Shown here in pieces: positions 24,401-36,400 of a DNA stretch of 64,000 nt. Made by a program: the position numbers and the translations under genes. Origin of the DNA: Kalmusia sp. IMI 367209 (taxonomy: Eukaryota; Ascomycota; Dothideomycetes; Pleosporales; Didymosphaeriaceae); assembly GCA_027946365.1 (NCBI GenBank), contig JAPEUQ010000017.1:868001-932000 (forward strand), in the 5' to 3' direction. Numbering within the stretch: the stretch's first letter is position 1; the number at the start of each line of letters is the position of its first letter. The notes under the pieces are model-generated. The model searched no databases. It saw only the letters and a program-made list of their open reading frames with translations, and had not been told where the DNA came from.

Positions 24401-24626
24401 AGAAGACAGACCAGGGCGCAAAGGAAACGCGGATGACGGATGCGATGCTCGGTGATGAGCGTTTTGGTCGGCGACCACGCGAAAACAGGTTCCCAGCCCA
24501 TGATGCAGATTTGTCCCTACGGGGCCCCCCAAACCGATGGGGGACCAGAAGAAACCAAAACGCTATGCTGAAAACAGACTATGCAAAGTGGGGAATAATG
24601 GAACAACATAGGAGAGTCTTTCACGT
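21402..24626. other. long intergenic stretch, no gene seen
   Basis: 3.2 kb without a supportable gene. It includes a possible alternative last exon of the Sel1 gene up to about 21560, a GT-rich run at about 21920-21960, and a short GCACT repeat near 23275-23298. Open frames are short and overlap on both strands. The right end will contain the 3' UTR of the bZIP gene. Confidence 0.4.
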
Positions 24627-26678
24627 TCACCCGATGGTCTCCACTTTGGACGGTTTCCCATCGGACGTGCTGGGTCGTGACGCGGCAGCGGACTCCTCTA
24701 CCATGCGCTTGAACTCAACTACGACTTCGGGGGAGATTTTATCCCAAAGCAAGCTTCGTGTGTAGATATCGGCGGCAGAGTCACCTTTGCTCTGCTCCCG
24801 CATCGCGGCAAGTGTCGCGGCAAGATTGCGGCGGTGAGATGGTTGTGAACCAGGTGATAGTGGGTCACTGAAGTCGTCGCTTGCAATGCTATACCGTGTG
24901 CGGGTGAAGTCCATGGAAGTCATGCTGTTGTACTGGGCAGGCGTGATGGAGAAGAGCTGCTCGTGCTCTTGGTCCTTGCTTGTCGTAGTGAGTTGAGAGT
25001 GCAGTTGATCGAGAGCAGACCCAGTGAGGCCACTGATGTCAGAACCCGGCTTCGCCCAAGCGATGCCGGAGGGACCGGGCTCAACCATGGAGACGCGGTT
25101 GGCGACGATGCCATGTTCGGTGACAGTAGGCGCCACGCCAGCATCCTTGAAGATGCTGTCGAGAACAGTGGCTGAGGCGGCACGAACATCATCAGGCATG
25201 CGAGGAATGGGCGGAGCAGTGGAACCGGAGGATTTGCTTGCGACGAAGGCGCCACAGAGGAGCAACATAAGCAGGAGGCCGGATGCGACGGGCTTATCCT
25301 CGTCCTTGCCGCGCGGCACGATAGCAAGCGACTGCTCTTGAGGTTGCTGACTGGGAGTCTGCTCGTCAAAGTCGTTGACGAAGACGAAGTTGTCCCACTC
25401 GCTGTTGCTCATGTTGAGATTGTCCATGTCAGAAGTGAAGTCGGTGAAGGTAGAGCTGGGTGCCATGGATGTGGAGCTGTTGGTGGCGCAGTCCAGTCTC
25501 TCGGTGAGAACGGAAACCTTCTTGCGAAGCTCGCCAGTCTCGAGTGTGTGAGTGCGGACAAGCTCTTCCTTGTCGAACTGGAGCTGGTTGACGAGGTGGT
25601 GCATCTCCATCTGCTCGCGATGCCAGTTCTCTTTCTCGGCGAGAAGATTCTCATATTCAACTCGCAGGTTGTTGAAATCGTCCTGCAGGCCGCATATCTT
25701 CTCGGTCCATTGCTTCTTCTCTTCTTCGAGCTCTTCAGTGTGCTTCTTCTTCCGTTGCCGAGAGTCGAGACTGCGATGCTGTTAGCGAATGTACACGATG
25801 GGGAATGCAGACCAAAACGAATCCAAAACCAGATATGGAGAGGATGCAAGAAACCAAAGGGGTACGTACGCGGCCTGTCTGTTCCGGAGTAGTCGTTTTT
25901 GCTGCTTGAGTTCCTTCATCTCGCTCTCATCGGTGCAGTCGGCTATGAGGCGGTCGATGTTGAACAGGTTTCGCTCCGCAGGGATGTCGAAGCGAGCATT
26001 CTTCTTTCTGATGCCCCCTCCTCGCTGGGGGGTGAAGGACCGTGGGGGAGAGCTAGCCCTCATCCGCTTGGGCCCTGGGCGGGCGTCCATCTCCTGCTGA
26101 TTGAAAGCCATCCACTCCGAGTTGGTGTGCGGTGACAAGGGCTGCTCGGGCGGTGCCTGTGGGAAGACGGAGCTGGGCCTCACGTTGCTCTGCACGGGCA
26201 GTCCATGGAACGTCATCTGCTGGGGAGGCTCGGGAACGAAGGGGGGTGGGGCTGCACCAAATTCTGCGGGAGCAAAGGGGTTCAGCGGCTTCGAGGCCGT
26301 GGGCGTCTGTGATCCGGAGTGCTCTGGAACGGGCCACGACGACTGCTGGCCGTAGCTGGCGGCCTGGTTGGGGGGTAGGCGGGCGAAGGGATTGTTGCTC
26401 TGCTCGGTGAAGAAGGGGTTGTTGGCGTTTGTGTTGACGACGGAGCTCGTGGCAGTGCGGTCGATGAACTGGCCCTGGTGCGAGAAGTCCTCCCAGATGG
26501 AGGTGTCGGGGGAGAAGATGCCCTGGGTGCTGGTGGTGGGCGACATGAGGACGGGCGTGTCCAGGATGGTGGTGTCGAGCGAGCCGTCGTCGAAGAAGAC
26601 GGAGGGCTTCCGGTCGACGGAGCTGAGTGTGCTAGAGGGGCGGTGGAAATCCATGGGGTTGGTGGAGGAGAAGTCCAT
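24627..26678 (-). CDS. bZIP transcription factor with a predicted transmembrane segment
   Basis: Two exons on the minus strand (26678-25870 and 25770-24627) encode 650 residues. The 99-nt GT-AG intron falls inside the basic region and splits an Ala codon. The spliced basic region reads KRLLRNRQAALDSRQRKKK, with the N-x7-R pattern (about Asn266 and Arg274), followed by a coiled coil with heptad-like spacing (LEEEKKQWTEKICGLQDDF, NNLRVEYENLLAEKE). The N-terminal 250 residues are Pro/Ser/Asn-rich, like an activation domain. Past the zipper an 18-residue uncharged stretch, VASGLLLMLLLCGAFVAS (about 431-448), looks like a membrane span flanked by Lys. About 200 residues follow. The layout resembles ATF6/CREB3-type membrane-held factors, but that is inference. 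The start MDFSSTNP is the first ATG that makes sense. Confidence 0.9.
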
Positions 26679-29600
26679 GGCGGACTCTTGTAGTTGTAGT
26701 AGTAGTAGCGAAGTACCGGTGTGGACGCGGGACTGGCGGTGTGGGCTGCTCGATTCGGCAATCGGGATCTCCCAGCGAAGGACTAGGAGCAAGAAAAAGC
26801 GGCGATTGCTCTGCGTCTGTCTGCTACCTGAGGGCGGATCAAATGATGGATCCTTAAAAAAACGAGCGCTGGGTCTGCTCTCTCGCACTGCCAGTCTGGG
26901 GAGGGGTGGGCAGTCGGTGCGGCAGGGTGGTGGTGAGTCTGGTGGGGAGCGAGGGCAGCTAGTCGGGCGGCGGGCTGGGCCTGCTGATAAGTGATCCGGG
27001 CAGGTTGGTGGGGTGTGCGTCCAGCGTGCTGGGGTGGTGGTGTTAGCGGTGCTGGGCGCGCTGGGGTACAAATTCCGTGGGATGCACGCGAAACAGCTGC
27101 GCGCCCTGCGATTCGGCGCCCCGGCGCCGTCGGGTAGGCGTGCAGCGACGGCAGCGGGCTGCTTGCCATCGATAGGTTGTGCGCTGCTCGTCGCTGCGGA
27201 GCGCGGCCAGAGCGCAGCGAGCGAGAGAGAGGCCCCATGCAGCCAGCCATCAATTCACCAACCCAGCCTGTTTGTCTGCCCGCCTGTCCCCGACGCGTGC
27301 CCTTCCCCCTCCTCCTCCTCCTCCTCTGATCGCTCTGCGTGCGCTGACAGGCCGTGCCGTTTGTCGCGCGTGAAGCCAGGCCGCTGTCACCGTCGTGTGT
27401 GCTGCCAGAGCTGCTGGAGCGACATCGCATTCACGCTGGCCATGGCACATTCACTGCCAGTCCGGTACGACGGCCGCGCGCCGGTGCAACCCGCCGCCAG
27501 TACCGTCCTTGTATCGATGGGTCCTCGTCTGGTCTGGGTCTGCGCGGGCCGGCCCTTCTTGCGATATTCCGCCGACTCTATTCGTCTGTGCCAGCCTGGG
27601 CGCGCCCCCGGCGACAGAAAACTCTGAAGCCAGATCCCCGAGCTGCATTTCGAGCATGGCGCCGCAAGCGTGGTGGTGAGTCTGCCATCGTGAAGCGCGC
27701 GCCGCCGTAGCCATCGCCAGCCCACATCTGCTGAGGGGGGGCGCCCGTCGGGCCGCCCTCTCCCGCGCAGCCTCAACACCATTCAAAGACCTTCTGCGGC
27801 ATCGCCATCATGGATCCGTCTTCCGTGCGTCAGCCGACTCTGTTCCCAACTTTCCGCTTTCGCCGAGGCCCATCTGGCTGGCTCGCCAGGTGCTCCCTCT
27901 CTCCTCGCTTTCCATTGTGTCATCTGTCCAACTTCTGCGAGCACGAGTCATCTCACCGCCCTCTCGCCCATGCGCAGGGAAGCCTGCTTTCGCTCGCGGA
28001 CACCCCCTTCTGTGCTCTTTTTCATTTTCGTGACGAGTGCCTGGTGTAAGGTTCCAAGCATCACCGTCTCCATGCGGCCGCCGCAGGCCTGCCTTGAGGC
28101 GATCCGACGCAAACACGGCAGCCACTGTGTAATCCTTGTGTCCCACAACTGATAATGTATCCGGAATCCGCACATTCCAGCCAGACGGTATTGCGACATG
28201 ATGCTCAGTCTGCCCATCACCCACTAGCCTCCGTTTCCCCTTCCAATTTGCTTTCGGCCCTACAGTCATCGGACGGTTTGCACCTGGGCTCCGCCTGACA
28301 ACCGTCAAACCGTAGTCAGAAACCTGTCAGGCAAAGCAAAGCAAAGCAAAGCGGTGCTCCCCAATGATATTTCTTCCCACCTGCAGAGGCTGTTTGTGGC
28401 TGCTATCCGCAACGGTGTAACTCGAGTAGGGCGACTAAGACAATCCATCCCTAATCAACGCGTTACGCGAGAAAGATGGGGTCATTTGAGCCTGGGTTGC
28501 GACGCCATGGTTGCTCTAAGAATCAACAATTCGGCACCAGAACGGCAGACTAGCACAGCCGCTGTCAGAGCCATGGTGCGAGATATGCTTTCTCTGGATC
28601 TGATCGCCCATTGCTTGTTGATCCTCTCTACACGCGTACGCGTACGGATGTTTCGCTAGGATCACAGTCGGAAGCTAGAGCTGAAGATGCTTCAGTCCAC
28701 TCGGTTTGCTCAATGGCATTCTTCGTCCGTACCCCCGAGACGGAGGCGATATTGGCCGAGCGCCTCACCGATCTGAAAGAATAATTCAGCATTCATGCGC
28801 CAGAGAGCATTGAAGCCCAACGAGCGAGGCGAGAAGTTGCACTGTTTCCATTCTCGGCGCTACAAGTGTGGCTGCCACAATCGTGAGGCTGTTGCGGTGA
28901 ATGGATCGCTTAGTGGTCCACTTCTCGCGCAGCGCACTCCTGCACCACGCTTCAACTTGCTGCAAGCTCGCGTGGTTGCATGCCGATTCGGCCACTAAGG
29001 CTGCTGCAATGACCACTCTTCTTGTTGGATAGAAATGCAGAGACGAATGAAGTACTTGGCAAAATAGTACACGTCGTTTTTTCTTCGACGATGAGTCACT
29101 TGCCATGCTCTGAACACGGCCCTGGACATTGTCAAAGGCCTGAATTTGGAGCGATGACGGTAAGCGCCCGTCCATGGCGGATGGTGGCCTGCCTTCTATT
29201 TTCACAAGACAGTGGATCCCGGGTTTCAGAGCGGATGCGGTGAGCGCTCCAATTGACTCTTCCATCCGGCGCTACAAGCTTAGACTCTGCTCATGGTCCG
29301 AGCAGCCAGTCGACATCCGACACAACTGCGCTGGATTTGTTGATCCATCGTGCGGTGAGCAAAAGACAAAACAGTGATAGACAATTGCCCTTGGTATGTT
29401 CTAGACATATGAACAATCATGATGGAATGGTAACTGCCGGGCTGTGCATCCATACCTTGCGGTGTGTTCGAGACACCTAGATGCATCAGACAACTTCCAT
29501 TCAACATAGTATGGGTCGAAGGATAGCAACATGCATTGTCTCGTGCGACCGGGCAGTGGAGTAATCTCATGGCATAATCATCCCCTTAAGAGAGGCGTGG

Positions 29601-30014
29601 CCGCTTTGCGTATGTAGCTGCACGGCAGTGGACAAACGTTTGTAATCCAAAAAATGTTGAGGCGGAAGTTTTGGCCTGTGTCAGAGCTGGACATTCTATC
29701 TTCGATATTATCATTAGTGCGTATAGCCGGTTGTCAAAATTTGACAGTTCAGACAATGGTCTGATGTCAATGAGAGATAGCAGATGAACACGATGGGACC
29801 TTGCCTTTTTCATTGCGCAAACCTAGAAATTGTATGTCCTGATTCATAAGGAACACTGCTGAGTTGTGATTGTAGACTTGCAGGTCTCTCTTATTGCTGA
29901 AGTCGCGTAGAATGCTTTTCCTCATCTCCTATGCTTACGCTGAGGACAAGAGAAGCGTGTTGCGCCACCTGGCGTCTTTATTTGTGAATGAAATTTATTC
30001 CTCGGGGTATATGC
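26679..30014. other. long intergenic stretch upstream of the bZIP gene
   Basis: 3.3 kb with no supportable gene. The part from about 26700 to 28300 is GC-rich, and open frames there exist on both strands because stops are rare, not because of coding. It contains a CTC triplet run near 27310-27327 and four AAAGC units near 28333-28352. It likely holds the bZIP promoter and a long leader; the right end carries the PRP4 3' UTR. Confidence 0.4.
28333..28352. repeat. AAAGC microsatellite
   Basis: Four head-to-tail copies of a 5-bp unit in non-coding sequence. Too short to suggest a function. Confidence 0.7.
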
Positions 30015-31691
30015 TCATATTCCTTCCTGGTCATCCCTCGCCCACAATTTCACTGTACGATCCTTACCTCCACTGACAATCCAATTCGCATTGCTGGTAA
30101 CATCGGTGCTGAAGACTGCTTGTGAATGACCCTGCAATGTTCTGCAATGAGCCCAGTCATCGGCGGAGAAAACCTGAATGTTCTTATCAAATCCAGACGA
30201 TATGACGAAAGTTGAAGCCTTCTTTGGGGTCGGCTCTCCCTCCTCGTTCTCCTGGAGCGGCACACCGTCCAAAGGACCATCGGTACCTTTATACCAACGT
30301 AGATCAGTGACACCCCCGGTGTTTGCGGCGATAGCGTTCGTCTCTCGCATCGCTCGTACATCCCAGCATCTCATAAATCCGTCACCAGAACCTGAGAGAA
30401 CACGATGCCCATCAGTGCTCCAGTCAAGACCATAGATGGGCTTGATGTGACTCTCCATCAGGAAGATAACGCGTCCGCTTCGCACATCCCATACACGACC
30501 GATACTGTCCAGACCGCCACTAGCCAATAGTGAACCGTCCTGGTTGAAGCTGACCGCATAGACTTCCTTGGAATGACCTTCCTGAATAAGCACTTCTTGG
30601 CCGGTGTTCACGTCCCAAAGACGCCAGGTTGTATCGTCAGATGCAGATGCAAGGTAGCGCCCCGACGGGTGGAATGCTACCCGGCACACTCTGTCGCTAT
30701 GGCCTTCCAGGGTTCTCAGGGGCTTATCATCGTCAAGCGACCAAAGCTGCACCTTACCGCCGGCTCCACCAGTTGCAAAGTTGGCGCTTGACGTGGAGAC
30801 GACTGATCCAGGTAGGGTTGCGCCCGGAACCCAATCGATTCCAGTAGCTCGCTCGGTGTGTCCGCCTCGGTACGCTTTCTTTTGATCCAGAGATGGCACC
30901 TCGAGCAGTCTAATCTGGCCTCCCCAGTTCCCGTAGGCGACATACTGGCCATTAGGCGAGAAGCGCACGATACTGACAGGCCGGTCTGACGTTTGTGATC
31001 CATACAATTCGAATCCTTTCAAGCGGTTTTTGATCGTATTGCGAAATTCGATGTGCGTCTTCAGCGGTATGGTCGACTCCCGCCGCTGGAAAGCAACTCG
31101 TTCCTTAGCGCGCGGAAGGGAATATTTAGCCAAATCTCTCCGCACGTCCAAAAGTAACGCAGTGCCTGTTGTATAGAATTCCTCTTCCCCATCACCATGC
31201 GCTTCATCTACCTCCTGCATCTGAACATCAGCTTCTTCGCCCCCAGCTTCCTGCTGTTCAAACAAGATGGCTCGTAATCGATCACGTCGTTCTGATGAAC
31301 CCTCGCCGAAGAGCGTGATAGGCTCGCCCAAGGAACGAAGTTTTAGCTTAATATCACGGTCGGCGGTTGGGACCAGTATCTGCTGCGCTCGTTTCTTGCG
31401 TTCAAACTGGCTAAGTATGTCGGAAGCTCGTTCGTTCCCACCTCCGGGCGCATTCGATGGCATGAAGTGGTCGCGGTCGATAGGCACATTGGCCAGGTCG
31501 ATGCCCTCCATGGCTTCGTCCTGCATCACCCCCCATCTGTCAGCTTTAGCCTTGCCGTTCGCATTTGACATATACAAAGGGCTCGCACGACGAGGGTTGC
31601 CTGGCGCGTCGAGGATATTCAGGTACAAGAAATCACGGCTTACCTCACCATCCTCCTCCACGTACGCCTGCCGCGACGGGTGAATGTTCAT
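30015..31691 (-). CDS. prp4: U4/U6 snRNP protein PRP4 (WD40)
   Basis: Single exon, 558 codons. PRP4 is a core protein of the U4/U6-U5 tri-snRNP and is needed before the first splicing step. The N-terminal SFM (splicing factor motif) domain is at about residues 85-150: ASDILSQFERKKRAQQILVP, DIKLKLRSLGEPITLFGE, RRDRLRAILFEQ. Seven WD40 repeats fill residues 225-555, for example VCRVAFHPSGRYLASASDD with TWRLWDV, and AVSFNQDGSLLASGGLDS with GRVWDV, ending WIVSGGKDRTVKLW. The length and layout match the family. It is divergent from the PTC7-like gene. Confidence 0.95.
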   Translation of the reverse strand: MNIHPSRQAYVEEDGEVSRDFLYLNILDAPGNPRRASPLYMSNANGKAKADRWGVMQDEAMEGIDLANVPIDRDHFMPSNAPGGGNERASDILSQFERKKRAQQILVPTADRDIKLKLRSLGEPITLFGEGSSERRDRLRAILFEQQEAGGEEADVQMQEVDEAHGDGEEEFYTTGTALLLDVRRDLAKYSLPRAKERVAFQRRESTIPLKTHIEFRNTIKNRLKGFELYGSQTSDRPVSIVRFSPNGQYVAYGNWGGQIRLLEVPSLDQKKAYRGGHTERATGIDWVPGATLPGSVVSTSSANFATGGAGGKVQLWSLDDDKPLRTLEGHSDRVCRVAFHPSGRYLASASDDTTWRLWDVNTGQEVLIQEGHSKEVYAVSFNQDGSLLASGGLDSIGRVWDVRSGRVIFLMESHIKPIYGLDWSTDGHRVLSGSGDGFMRCWDVRAMRETNAIAANTGGVTDLRWYKGTDGPLDGVPLQENEEGEPTPKKASTFVISSGFDKNIQVFSADDWAHCRTLQGHSQAVFSTDVTSNANWIVSGGKDRTVKLWARDDQEGI

Positions 31692-32178
31692 GTCGACTAG
31701 ACCCTCCGGTGAGTGGGAAGTGGAGGGGAGTAGAGTGGACTAGAGTGGAGGCTACGTCGTGGGGCTGGAGCTGCCAAAAGTTCATGGCCGGGCCGGAGTT
31801 TATCCGATAGGGCTGCACTTCGCGTGAAACATGCAACATGGGATATGCGATATGCGATGCTTGCAAGGGCCGGCTTGCGGAAAGAGAAGTGCCAGATTTC
31901 TGGACCGACGCGGGCTGGTAGCAACCTCTGCTACGCTGCATCCAGCCAGGTCCCAATTTGGCGGCGAGCAATTGCGCAAGCAATGCTACATGTATTCATT
32001 GTAAGTACTGCGACCGCTGGCTAGCTCTAGCGGCATGACGCCAATGCTCAACCCCCTGCGAAAAAGTCCCTTCCTTTCACTCTCCCCCAAGGTACTTGCC
32101 ATGCACGCTCCCACCTTCGCATCGTGCTCCGACAGCCATCGCATACTAACGACGTGTCTATAGGCTTGGGCTACGGCC
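31692..32178. promoter_or_regulatory. divergent promoter, PRP4 / PTC7-like
   Basis: 487 bp lie between the two start codons and should hold both promoters. A short stretch near 31830-31860 repeats ATATGCGAT. No motif is assigned. Confidence 0.45.
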
Positions 32179-33489
32179 ATGTCATCTGCCATCTTCGGCG
32201 CCCTAGGATTTGCTGGGCGCCCATGTCGCGCCTCAAATCAGTCGCCATCGGCGCGTCTCTTCCTCTTTTGCATTTCGACATCTTCGCTCCTAGCACCGGC
32301 ACACGCCACACGGAGTTCTTTACCGCATACGACCCGCTCCTTTTCGCTCTACGCCCCACAGACATGTCCATTTAATCGCGATACTTCACCGGCCGACACG
32401 GGACTGCGATCGTTCCACTCATCGTCGCATAATTGGAAAAGCACACCGCAATTCACATACCACGTTGCCGCGTCCTACTCCGCCAAGGGCCACCGGTTTA
32501 ATGCCGACGCCAACGTGTACACAAGAGATATATACGATCCCAGCAAGAGCCATGTGGCTGACCTGAGGGCATGCAAAACCGCAAAAGACAAGCGCACGCG
32601 AGCAAAGAGCGGCCAGGATGCGTTCTTCTTCAGCCAGGTCGGAACCACAAAGAGCACAGCATTCGGTGTAGCAGACGGTGTCGGCGGCTGGGTCGAGTCC
32701 GGCATCGATCCTGCTGACTTCTCCCACGGGCTATGCGAGTACATGGCATGCGCGGCGCGGATATGGCCACTCAAATCCAACACGACGTCGCTGCATCCGC
32801 AGGGTCTACTTCAGATCGGGTATGAGCATGTCATAGATGACAAAGGCATTATCGGAGGCGGAAGCACCGCATGTCTAGCAGTCGCAGAACCGAACGGGAT
32901 TGTGGAGGTGGCCAATCTCGGAGATTCTGGCTTTATGCATCTGGGATTGAATGCTGTACGACACTTTACGGAACCGCAGACACACGCCTTCAATACACCG
33001 TATCAATTGTCCAAGACCCCGCAACGCATGCTCGTGCAAATGGCCGTGTTTGGCGGCGCTAGCACCCTGTCAGACCTTCCTAAGGTGGCGAGTGTAACAA
33101 ACCACCGTGTGCGCCACGGAGACGTGCTGGTATTCGCCACCGATGGCGTATGGGACAATTTGAGTCCACAAGACGTGCTGGGCATTGTAAGCCGCAACAT
33201 GGTGGGCATCGGTGCATGGGTGGACAACGGTGGTGTTATTGAAGTCGGCTCTGAGCTACGCGCATTGGCACAGGCCGACCAAAACCGGAAGGCAAATGTC
33301 ACATCGCTACAAGCCAAGCTGGCTGTTGCCATCGCAAAAGAAGCAAAAGAGACAGGCCTGGACCAGCGTCGCGATGGCCCGTTCGCAAAGGAGGTACAGA
33401 AACATTTTCCTGGGGAGACTTGGCATGGTGGGAAGCCGGACGATATTGCCGCTATGGTCGCATTAGTAGTTGAAGAGCCGGAAGACTAA
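32179..33489 (+). CDS. ptc7: PP2C-type protein phosphatase, PTC7-like
   Basis: Single exon, 436 codons. The PP2C metal-binding motifs are all present: KSGQDAFFF, FGVADGVGGWVESG, GSTACLAVAE, ANLGDSGF, VFATDGVWDNL and GKPDDIAAMVALVV. The first 90 residues are rich in Ser/Arg/His and carry few acids (LRSFHSSSHNWKST near the end), which suits mitochondrial import. Yeast Ptc7 dephosphorylates mitochondrial proteins including the coenzyme Q factor Coq7; the same role here is inference. Yeast PTC7 has a retained intron; none is visible here. Confidence 0.92.
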   Translation: MSSAIFGALGFAGRPCRASNQSPSARLFLFCISTSSLLAPAHATRSSLPHTTRSFSLYAPQTCPFNRDTSPADTGLRSFHSSSHNWKSTPQFTYHVAASYSAKGHRFNADANVYTRDIYDPSKSHVADLRACKTAKDKRTRAKSGQDAFFFSQVGTTKSTAFGVADGVGGWVESGIDPADFSHGLCEYMACAARIWPLKSNTTSLHPQGLLQIGYEHVIDDKGIIGGGSTACLAVAEPNGIVEVANLGDSGFMHLGLNAVRHFTEPQTHAFNTPYQLSKTPQRMLVQMAVFGGASTLSDLPKVASVTNHRVRHGDVLVFATDGVWDNLSPQDVLGIVSRNMVGIGAWVDNGGVIEVGSELRALAQADQNRKANVTSLQAKLAVAIAKEAKETGLDQRRDGPFAKEVQKHFPGETWHGGKPDDIAAMVALVVEEPED

Positions 33490-36400
33490 GGACTGTGCAC
33501 TACACGTATACTGCGTAGCTTATTGCATGAATCGGCGTTTTTGGAGGGGTCACGTTTCGCATACTGCATGTCATTGTTTGGTGGGATATCGATTTTGATC
33601 AGGCAGCGAATTCTTGTAGATTACCGGTTAGACATGTGTCAAATCAGCTTTTGATACGAGAAGCTTACAGATCAGTGGTCAGTATACGTGATATTTCGAA
33701 ATTTTGATCCCATTCCATGTAGGAACAAGTCAGCATTTCATGGTCAGAATATGTGCAACTTCTACACTATATGCTTTGTGAACAAGGTGCTGAGTGCGAT
33801 CGACTCAGCCTCTATCTACGTCGTGGCCCTATAACGGGGGTATAACATAGATCGATCTCATGGTGCTCAACAACTACAACCCTCACATGTCCCCAATTTG
33901 CTTCCAGTTTCAAGCGGCATTTGCTTTCTTTAGGCCATATGAATCATACGACCAAGCACCTCACGCTTTCAACGACCTTTCATCTCTGTTCGCTACCGAG
34001 AAAACCAAAAGGAAGAGGGGCGACACCAATTATTATGTGACATATGAACCAGCTTGAGGTGTAACGTCAACAAAAAACAGACTTATAAATCCAACAGTTA
34101 TATGTATCTGTGTGTCCCGTCATCTGCTCCTCCTTATGTACAGGACGCACCTGTATGGTCAATTTCTTCAGGCGAACCATCCCAGTCTACGTTACGCAAA
34201 TGAGGAGTTGACCTATCACTTCCGATAGCAGACTTAAGAAGCACAAGGGCATTGAGCACAAGGTCAACACCATGACTGAGGACTACCTTGTCAATGTTAT
34301 AGTTAGCACCGGCACGCTCCAATGGACTGACACAGAAACGTGTAGACGTTGTCGATGAGCTTCGATCGAAAACGATAAGCCGATACTTCGACCTCCCAGA
34401 GATCGTTGCATGCGGTGAACAATCATCTGGGAAGAGCTTGGTTCTTGACGCGGTCATCTGGGTGGCATTTTCCAGCAAGGGTAACCTTTGTATTGGATCT
34501 ACGACTAACTTAGACTTCCGAGGAGCAACAATCTTTCCAATCAAGATTCGGATAGTACCGAATTCCAACGAGGCACGCTCTTAAGCTAGTTTCCCGGAAG
34601 TAAATCATGGTGAATACGATATTATAGTCTCCATTGAGGCTCTCTAATTGGTTGCGATCATAGAATGGCCGAATGGGCTATAGATATCCTTCGGTTCAAA
34701 CTCTATGCTCCTAACAACCCCTCGTCACCCTCATTGACCTGCGAGCTTGTTCCAAGCCAGTATTCTCGCACAGTCTGATGTGGATGATGATACTGTCACC
34801 TCACGAAGTACCAGTCTCGACACTACTTCACCATAAATATATTTCAGCAATTAGTTAATCACCAAGCTAGGCGATTAGTATGTTAGCGTTCGAAGCGTGT
34901 ATTGTTGAAGGAATTTGGAACGTATTGCGTGTAGCAGATTATGACCACTACTAAGACAGTGACGGCACATCCTGTAGAGGATGCAGAGAACGAGCTCAAT
35001 ACGTAGAAGAGCTAAATATATTCAGAGACCGTCTAAGGAATTAGGACATGTGCATATCGTACCAACGACCCTGTGTACAGGTATGAGAAGTTATCATCTC
35101 TTCCTACGGGGCGCTTGTTGACTTTGGACAGAGCCCAGTCAAATGCAAGGTGTAACTTTGAAGAATGGGACATCGACAAATGGCTCGAGATAAAATCATG
35201 GCGTAGACTCAAGCACAGTTCATTATTCCCAGACCGATATAAGTGTTGGCAAGAGGGGCGCAGCAAAATAATATCCGGACGAGAGGCATTTTGTCTCCCA
35301 CCCACGACGAATTTACTGTGAGCAAGGGGCCTGTAACCTCCCCAAAGCCCTTCATTACAAACGACCCTGTATTGTTCTGCGTAGATATCTTAGGCATCTT
35401 CAGATGCGCCAAAGGTGAGAAGAAAGGCTAGAAAGGCAAAAAGACAAAAAATGTAAGGGAATAGTCAGACTAAACCAGGTGCGTTCACTGGAGCTGAGCT
35501 TCACTGCCCGATTGTCTAATCCCAAGAGTCTGAGACGAGCCTCAAAATCGAGACTATGTCCAGATCTAGCTTCGTGAATTGACCTATTCTAATGGAAGTT
35601 GTATCACCCGCATTCGAATGAAGATGTTTCTCGAAGCCCCGTGCCTTTGATGGTCAATCAGCCGGACTTAATCGTTCCCTTCCCCGCCTTCTTTCATCGG
35701 CAGAATTGGACACAAATGAGGCCTTGAATCCAGTAGAGCGAACTCAGAGGCCAACTTTTTATCTATTGCATCTGACACTAGCAGAAACTACATGTACACT
35801 CACCATGGTTCCTGTACACGACCCATTACGCCCCCATGCTTATTCTATAGAGGTCTAAAACATAAAAAGTCCACTAATTGCAACTAGGTCAGACGGAAAC
35901 TATTGGCGTTGCGCCACTTGTATGTTTCGAAGGGCGCAAGAGCGACAAGTAGAATGGTATTATACACTACATCACGGCTCGTATCAGGTGCGATTCCACG
36001 CTTACACACCATTCGAATTTTGTCACATTTGCCTTCGCATCCGCTTAACTTTTCAAAAGAGCATGTATTGAGCTCCTAAGCCATGCTTCGCGAAGCTCTT
36101 AACTACATCTAGTAAAATCAACTGTGATACAGACGGCACACCCGAGTCCAATCTAGCAGCCAGAGATTGGTAAGATGCATCGTGATTCACTGTCAATACG
36201 AACTCGCTGATGGTGGTGGAGGCAAACAGCCAGAACATGTTTGCCTGGCAGGGAAACTTATTACGGAAATGGCGATGGTGATGCAGCAACTGACCACGGC
36301 AGTTATGCTGTGACCAAGTCTGTCAACCACGATTACCTTTACGCTTCCTTCAAACCGAAGCAACCCTCATCGTTAGGTATCTATTGGTTGCGAATCTAGT

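Noticed and set aside
26783..27782. Several overlapping ORFs of 90-215 codons on both strands
   Set aside because: They all lie in one GC-rich non-coding stretch where stops are rare; products are Arg/Ala/Pro-rich with no domain or start context.
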